From Miscanthus floridulus (Eukaryota > Streptophyta > Magnoliopsida > Poales > Poaceae), in NCBI RefSeq assembly GCF_019320115.1, contig NC_089593.1, positions 11,747,908 to 11,811,907 on the forward strand: DNA of 64,000 nt. The letters are read 5' to 3'. Both the position numbers and the translations under genes were made by a program. Shown here one piece after another: positions 58,013 through 64,000 of this stretch. The notes under the pieces were generated by a model. That model ran no database searches. It worked only from the letters and a program-made list of their open reading frames with translations, and was not told the DNA's origin. The first letter of the stretch is position 1, and every line of letters starts with the position of its first letter.

Positions 58013-61000
58013 ATGTTCAATTCCGAGATCGATGCGGGGAACATTATCGCGGTATCAGAAGAAGATCTTAAGGAAGAGCAGAGGCAGGCTATGGAAAAGG
58101 CCGTAGAAGAATACAGGCAGCTTTGTCTGAAATCGTTTAGCCTGAACAAGAGTGGACAAGTCATCCAGAAGCAAGATTTGTCGTTGCCTCGGTAGGTTAC
58201 CTTTGACTCCAATCCTGGTAAACTCCAAGAGATGGTTGATTCTGCAGTAAATTATGCTTTGATTAATCATTCCAATGTGTTGTCCAATACTATTCATAAT
58301 GCTGTGGTTCGAACTCTCAAAGAAGGACAAGCGTCACCGCATTATGTTGGGCCTGCCTATCACCAACCAGAGCCGGCATCTGTCAATACTCCATCAGCTC
58401 CCTCGGCCGTTGTGGGTACAGAAGTTACTTCTTCTCCAGTATCGGTAGGCTTATCTAATATTCAATCTACACCGATACGATCAGATCCGGTACTACCAGG
58501 AGGATGAATTCAGCTTAGTACAGATCTATCGGCATTAGCTATGTTAGGCCCTGTGTCTCAGAATAGCCAGATTCCTACTAATTGGTGGGGATATGGTATG
58601 CCTCCGGAGTCATCTGCTTTCAATCCTGGATTACCTCAAGTGTTTGATGCAGTAGGAAAAGCTCCTATACCATCGGCTGTTTCACCGATGGCCCAAGCGC
58701 CTCAATATGCCACAGCAACTACTATGCAACCAACTCCAGGGGGTTTCCAAATGCCTTTGGTTCAAACGCCCAGTTCAAATCCATCGGCAAGTTTACTGCC
58801 GATGCAGCAGAAAGCTCCTGTTATGAGTCAAACTAGGGTTCAGTTTATGCCTCAAGCTGGTTATAATTATCCAACAATGTCAGCAAATTACCAGCCATCG
58901 GTAAGTTTTGTACCGATGGGTTCTAATAATGGTTGGTCAGGACAGTTACCTGTTCAACATACAGTTCAGCAAAATCTACAGATTGCAGGGATTCAACAGG
59001 GTTATATGCAAGCTGGTGTCTAGAATCAAGCATCGGTAGCACAGCCGATGAATCCTTTCCAACAGGTTAATGGACCACAAGTAACGGCGAATATGCCGAT
59101 TGCTGGAGATCGTGGGCCACAAAGATATGTGGAGGGATATCAGCAGGCACTTCCTGTAGAAATTCAGCCAGTTCGTCATCAGGAGGCTGATGCTTTTTGG
59201 ACCAATAGGATAGCAGAAATTATGAAGGATCAGTTTGGGATAAAGCCCAAGGTCAATACTTATTCTTATCGGACTCCATATCCTCCTGCATATGATTTAA
59301 TTCCTCTCCCAAATCGGTACAAGGTACCAGATTTCACTAAATTCTCCGGGCAGGATGACACATCAACAATGGAACACGTCAATCGCTTCATTATTCAATG
59401 TGGAGAGGCAGCTAGCAGAGATGAATTAAGAGTTCGATTATTTTCATCATCTTTGTCTGGATCGGCATTTACGTGGTTCATTTCATTACCACCAAATTCT
59501 ATTATTACCTGGGCTGATCTAGAAAAACAATTTCATAAGTATTTCTTTGCTGGAATCCATGAAAAGAAGCTTACCGATTTAGTAAAATTGAGACAGCGCA
59601 ATGATGAATCGGTAGAGAGCTTTGTGCAAAGACTACGAGATGTAAAAAATAAGTGCTACAGTCTGGTGCTAGATGATCGGCAGCTTGCCGATCTGGCTTT
59701 CTAAGGGTTATTGCCACATCTTAAAGACAGATATGCTTCTCAGGAATTTGAAAGCCTCAGTCATCTTGTGCAAAGGATCTCCGATCAAGATACTAGGGTT
59801 TTTGAACCTAAAAAGAATTGGAGTAAAAAGGTATCATTTGTTGAAGAAGTAGGACATTCTGATTCTGATGAAGAACCAGTTATCGGCTTAGCTGAGTGGG
59901 TTAAGAATAAAAAGCTGATATCTTGTCCCTTTGGTCAAAAAGAGCCAGAAAAGTTTACCTTTGATATCACCAAGGCTGACAAAATATTTGATCTTCTGCT
60001 TCAAGAGGGCCAAATTAAGTTGTCACCTAATCATGTGATCCCATCAGCAGAAGAGTTGAAGAAGATCTTGTACTGCAAATGGCACAATGCAACTTCACAC
60101 AGTACAAATGAGTGCAAGGTGTTCAGGCAACAGTTACAATCGGCTATTGAATCTGGGAGAATTAAGTTTGGTACTTCCAATGCCCAGAGGCCGATGAAAA
60201 TTGATCAACACCCTTTTCCAGCAAATACGTTAGAGGCCAAAGGGAAGACCAAGGTATTGACGTCCGAGGCTGCTGAGAAAAACGCATCAGTGGATCCCCA
60301 ACATCGGATAACTACCGATGATGCAAAAAGTAAGGGTTTGCTGAGAGAAAGCAGTAGTTCCAAAAAACCTCCTCGACCTGGCATTGTGATTACTCATCGA
60401 AGGCAGCAGGAGGGTTGGCGTCAGCGTAATGATCGATATCGACAACAGCAAGAAGAAAGACGTTGGGAAGAATGGCATCGGCATAAAGATCATTGGAGGT
60501 GCCCATTTTTTATCCATTGCTGGGAAGAAGGTATTAAATTGCCAACTGTTGAAAATTGCCCTAAGTGCAATGGTTATTATGGGATCAATCGGTCAGAAAG
60601 AAGATTTCAACCTGGCAATCAGGGTTTATTTATCAATGAGCCGATCAGAAGCAGAGCATCAGTGCATGATCGGCTGGGGGGCAGACTTAGTGTATATGAA
60701 AGGCTTGGTAAACGCACTGGATATTTTCCAAGGAATCAAGAGGAGCTTGAAGAAATGGCAAATGCAAGAGTTCCTGATGAGGAAATATTCTACAGGGACC
60801 CTAATATACGCCATGTAGAATCAACTAGGACCTATTATCAGCCGGTTTGGAAAACCAAGTTTCCTCGATGGTGCCCGGAGGGTCTAACAAAGACATAGAG
60901 AAGGAGGATGCAACGTGAGCGTCAGGAGGATTTATACCAAGAGGAAAATTCCTCCAATGAGAGGTCTGGTCATCAGCAGTGGCAGGTAAAACACAAAAAT

Positions 61001-61690
61001 AAGGGTCCATCGGCAGATGTTAATATGGTATTCATGTTGCCGATGGAATTTTTGGCACTATCTGATAATGAGGAAGAAGTTGTTCTCTCTGATCAAGTAG
61101 CTCAGTTGACACTAGATCCAATGATGGCTATTTTTGAGAAACCTACCGATGATGAGAGACAGCATCTTAAGGCTTTGTTTGTGAGGGGCAGAGTTGATGG
61201 GCAGCCTGTGTCTAAGGTACTTATTGATGGAGGGGCTGTGATTAATATTATGCCTTATGTGATGTATCAGAAACTTGGTAAGGGAGATCAAGACTTGACC
61301 AAAACCGATATGATGCTGAAAGATTTCGAAGGCAATGTGTCACCGGCTAAAGGGGCAGTATGCGTTGAATTGACCATCGGCAGCAAAACCTTGCCGACGA
61401 CGTTCTTTGTTATTAACGGCAAGGGTGCATATAATCTGCTTCTAGGGAGGGATTGGATTCATGCTAATTGTTGTGTTCCTTCTACAATGCATCAATGCCT
61501 CGTACAGTGGATTGGGGATAAGATTGAGGTTGTCCCTGGTGATTCTTCTTATATCATCGCATCAGCAGAGTCAGATACTTATGAGCGAACTAAATGCATA
61601 TCAGGAGAAGCTTGGGAAAAAGAGTTCCTTAGAGTTGCTGATTATGAAATTCCACCGATCCAAGCAGTCGGTTCTAAAGAAGAGTTTTAA
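58013..61690 (+). pseudogene. gag: TAT-4 gag and protease, few stops
   Basis: One frame from the ATG at 58013 (MFNSEIDAGN) to TAA 61688-61690. Stops inside: TAG 58193, TGA 58505, TAG 59021, TAA 59702, TAG 60896. N-terminal helix with EEDLKEEQRQAMEKAVEEY; a Pro/Gln/Ser-rich region (58330-59050); gag core with FSGQDDTSTMEHVNRFIIQC, FTWFISLPP and WADLEKQFHKYFF (59330-59700). Knuckle-like segments are CKWHNATSHSTNEC (60075-60116) and CPKCNGYYG. The protease at 61140-61500 has KVLIDGGAVINIMPYVMYQK and AYNLLLGRDWIH. Without these stops it would be one open frame. Confidence 0.85.
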
Positions 61691-64000
61691 TGGATAGGTT
61701 TGCCGATGATGGAAAATTAGGTCAAGGGTTCACATCGGCAGATGATTTAGTAGAAGTAGATATCGGTGATGGCGATAGGCCAAGACCTACTTTTATTAGT
61801 GCTAAGTTAGATTCCAAGTGTAAGCAGCAAATAATTGATGTGTTAAAAGAGTATAAAGACTGTTTTGCTTGGGATTATACTGAGATGCCTGGGTTAGACC
61901 GATCGGTAGTTGAACATCGGTTACCTATCAAATCCGGATTTCGGCCACATCAGCAGCCAGCGCGCCGATGCAACCCTAATATACTTCCTGATATTAAGGC
62001 CAAAATAACTAAATTAATTGAGGCAAAGTTTATTCGGCAGTGTCGATATGCAGAATGGATCTCTAATGTGGTTCCTATTTATAAGAAAAATGGAAAACTT
62101 CGTGTTTGTATTGATTTCAGGAATCTCAACAGAGCCACACCGATGGATGGCTATCCAATGCCAATTGCTGATTTATTGATTGATGCTGCAGCCGGACATC
62201 AAATTATTAGCTTTATGGATGGTAATGTAGGCTACAATCAAATATTCATGGCTGAAGAAGATATTCCCAAGACTGCTTTCAGATGTCCAGGTCATGTAGG
62301 GTTGTTTGAGTGGGTAGTCATGACGTTTGGCTTGAAAAATGCCGGTGCTACTTATCAAAGAGCTATGAACTTTATTTTTCATGAATACATCGGCACATTG
62401 GTGGAGATCTACATTGATGATGTGGTGATTAAGTCTGAAGATATCACAAAACATCTAGCCAATCTACGAAAGATATTGGAGTGCACAAGGAAGCATGGAT
62501 TGAAGATGAATCCTAATAAATGTGCATTTGGTGTATCGGCAGGTCAATTCTTGGGTTTTATGGTGCATCAGCGGGGCATCGAAATCAGTAGGAAGTCTAT
62601 TGATGCAATTAGCAAGGTGGTTGCTCCTGCCAACAAGACTAAATTACAATCGTTGATCGGTAAGATTAATTTCATTAGAAGATTCATATCTAATCTGTCG
62701 GGTAAGATCAAGGCTTTCAGTCCATTACTTAAATTGAAAGCCGATCAGGAATTTGTATGGGGAGCTGAGCAGCAGTTAGCCCTCGATGAAATTAAGAAAT
62801 ATTTAACAAATCCTCCAGTGCTAGTTCCACCTCAACACGGGAAGCCTTTCAGGTTATATTTATCAACTGATGATACAGTTATCGGTTCAGCTCTTATTCA
62901 AGAATTTGAAGGGAAAGAATGTGTTATTTATTATTTGAGCAGAAGACTAGTGGATGCTGAGACGAGGTATTCGGCCATCAAAAAGTTATGTCTATGTTTA
63001 TACTTTTCGTGTGTCAAATTAAGGCATTATTTGTTATCTGCCGAATGTACGGTCATATGCAAAGACGATGTAGTCAAGTATATGCTGTCGATGCCGATAT
63101 TAAGTGGTAGAATCGGCAAGTGGATTTTAGCATTATCAGAATTTGAACTACGTTACGAATCAACTAAGGCAGTTAAAGGGCAAGTGATGGCTGATTTTGT
63201 CACTCAGCATTATGATTCAGTGGACTCTTTGGAGGTTGCTCCCTGGACACTTTTCTTTGATGGGTCCACATGTGGTGAAGGAGCAGGTATCGGCATTGTG
63301 TTAATTTCACCTCAAGGAAGGAAGTATGAGTTTTCATTGCCGATTGTTGCTACGTCGACGAATAATCAGGCTGAATACCAAGCCTTGGTAAAAGGGTTAG
63401 AATCACTAAAGGAGATACGTGCCGATGCTGTTGAAATCTTTGGTGATTCTATGCTAGTTATAAATCAATTGGCTGGACTTTATGAATGCCGAAGTGAAGC
63501 TTTGATTTCGTATTATGAAAAATGTTTGCAATTGTTGAAAGGATTTAGAGATTTTCGTCTTGAACATATCTCTCGATTGCATAATGAGGAAGCTAATCGA
63601 CTAGCTCAGCATGCTTTAGGGTATCAACTTATTCAGGAAGTGCTAACATCGGCAGTTAATACCGATGACTGGAGAAAGGAGATTATCGATTATTTAAAGG
63701 ATCCATATAAAAAGGTTGAAAGGCGTATAAGGTTCCAAGCTACCAAGTATGTGCTCCTCGATGATGAATTATATTATCGAACTATAGATGGAGTTTTACT
63801 CAGATGTGTTGGCAGTGATGAATTGAAAACTTTGATGGGTGAAATTCATGAAGGAGTGTGTGGTGCGCATCAATCGGCTTTCAAGATGAAGTGGATGATC
63901 AGAAGGAATGGATACTATTAGCCGACTATTCTTGAAGATTGTTTTAAATATTTTAAAGGATGTTAGGGATGTCAGAAGTTTGGTAATATTCAAAGAGCGC
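61690..64000 (+). CDS. pol: TAT-4 RT, RNase H and integrase frame (743 codons, then stop)
   Basis: Starts at ATG 61690, which overlaps the gag-protease stop as TAATG, offset one base backwards. RT: VVPIYKKNGKLRVCIDFRNL, MDGNVGYNQ, FGLKNAGATYQ, and active site EIYIDDVVIKS near 62405-62440. Classical RNase H-like connection at about 62820-63150. The archaeal-like RNase H has LFFDGSTCGEGAG (Asp), NNQAEYQALVKGL (Glu) and IFGDSMLVINQL (Asp), near 63250-63480. The integrase finger begins with EIHEGVCGAHQS near 63842. TAG at 63919 and 63964 break it just inside the zinc finger. All catalytic residues of RT and RNase H are kept, making this the best preserved coding region here. The rest lies beyond the window. 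Confidence 0.88.

Larger units (their letters stand above)
57154..64000 (+). mobile_element. TAT-4: Tat-type element, best preserved, cut by window end
   Basis: LTR (57154-57891), primer site, gag-protease frame (58013-61690), RT/RNase H/integrase frame (61690-63921 and beyond). The left flank ccagc (57149-57153) would be its target duplication. ATCGGY and RCCGAT motifs are very frequent through LTR and coding. Confidence 0.9.

Overview
The window is a block of nested LTR retrotransposons from a plant nuclear genome. It is most likely a grass, and probably panicoid: the Tekay-type and Tat/Retand-type Ty3/gypsy families, the ~4 kb LTRs and the GC-rich islands fit that group. The species is inference. 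I found no convincing host gene, tRNA, rRNA, CRISPR array or bacterial feature. Element names below are local labels.

Layout. RLG-1A (+, 1-11108) is a Tekay-type chromovirus whose 5' end lies outside the window. It sits in TAT-1, a minus-strand Tat/Retand-type element seen at 11109-18419 and again at 46772-47683. TAT-1 is also split by RLG-1B (-, 18420-46771), a second copy of the RLG-1 family flanked by the perfect target duplication ATAAC. RLG-1B is itself split by RLG-2 (+, 26429-41591), a complete Tekay-type element of another family with two 4331-bp LTRs. TAT-1 in turn cuts an LTR of a third Tekay-type family, RLG-3 (+, 47684-48941). That LTR lies in the integrase of TAT-2 (-, 48942-54160), which also holds a solo LTR (50158-51712). 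TAT-3 (+, from 54161) is inserted in the gag of TAT-2, and TAT-4 (+, 57154 to the window end) is inserted in the protease of TAT-3. The order of insertion on the left is TAT-2, then RLG-3, TAT-1, RLG-1B and RLG-2.

Coding content. Tekay-type elements encode gag, protease, reverse transcriptase (RT), RNase H, integrase and a C-terminal chromodomain in one frame. Tat-type elements encode gag, a protease with a DGG active site, RT, RNase H and integrase. Nearly all copies carry stop codons. The RT/RNase H/integrase frame of TAT-4 is open for 743 codons.

Most notable. RLG-2 has an extra 307-codon gene upstream of gag whose first 21 residues after Met match the histone H3 tail at 16 positions, including the K4 and K9 lysines. 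It is followed by a conserved middle region, a helical stretch and an acidic tail. RLG-2 also ends in a chromodomain, so one element carries both an H3-tail-like ligand and an H3-reader-like module. Other signals are: ten in-frame stops in RLG-2 gag-pol that are all TAG; very frequent ATCGGY/RCCGAT motifs, often as inverted pairs, through TAT-4; exon-like units of 141 and 153 nt with the same intron phase inside the LTRs of two Tekay families; LTR sequence blocks shared between three families; and a TAATG stop/start overlap between gag-protease and RT in TAT-4.
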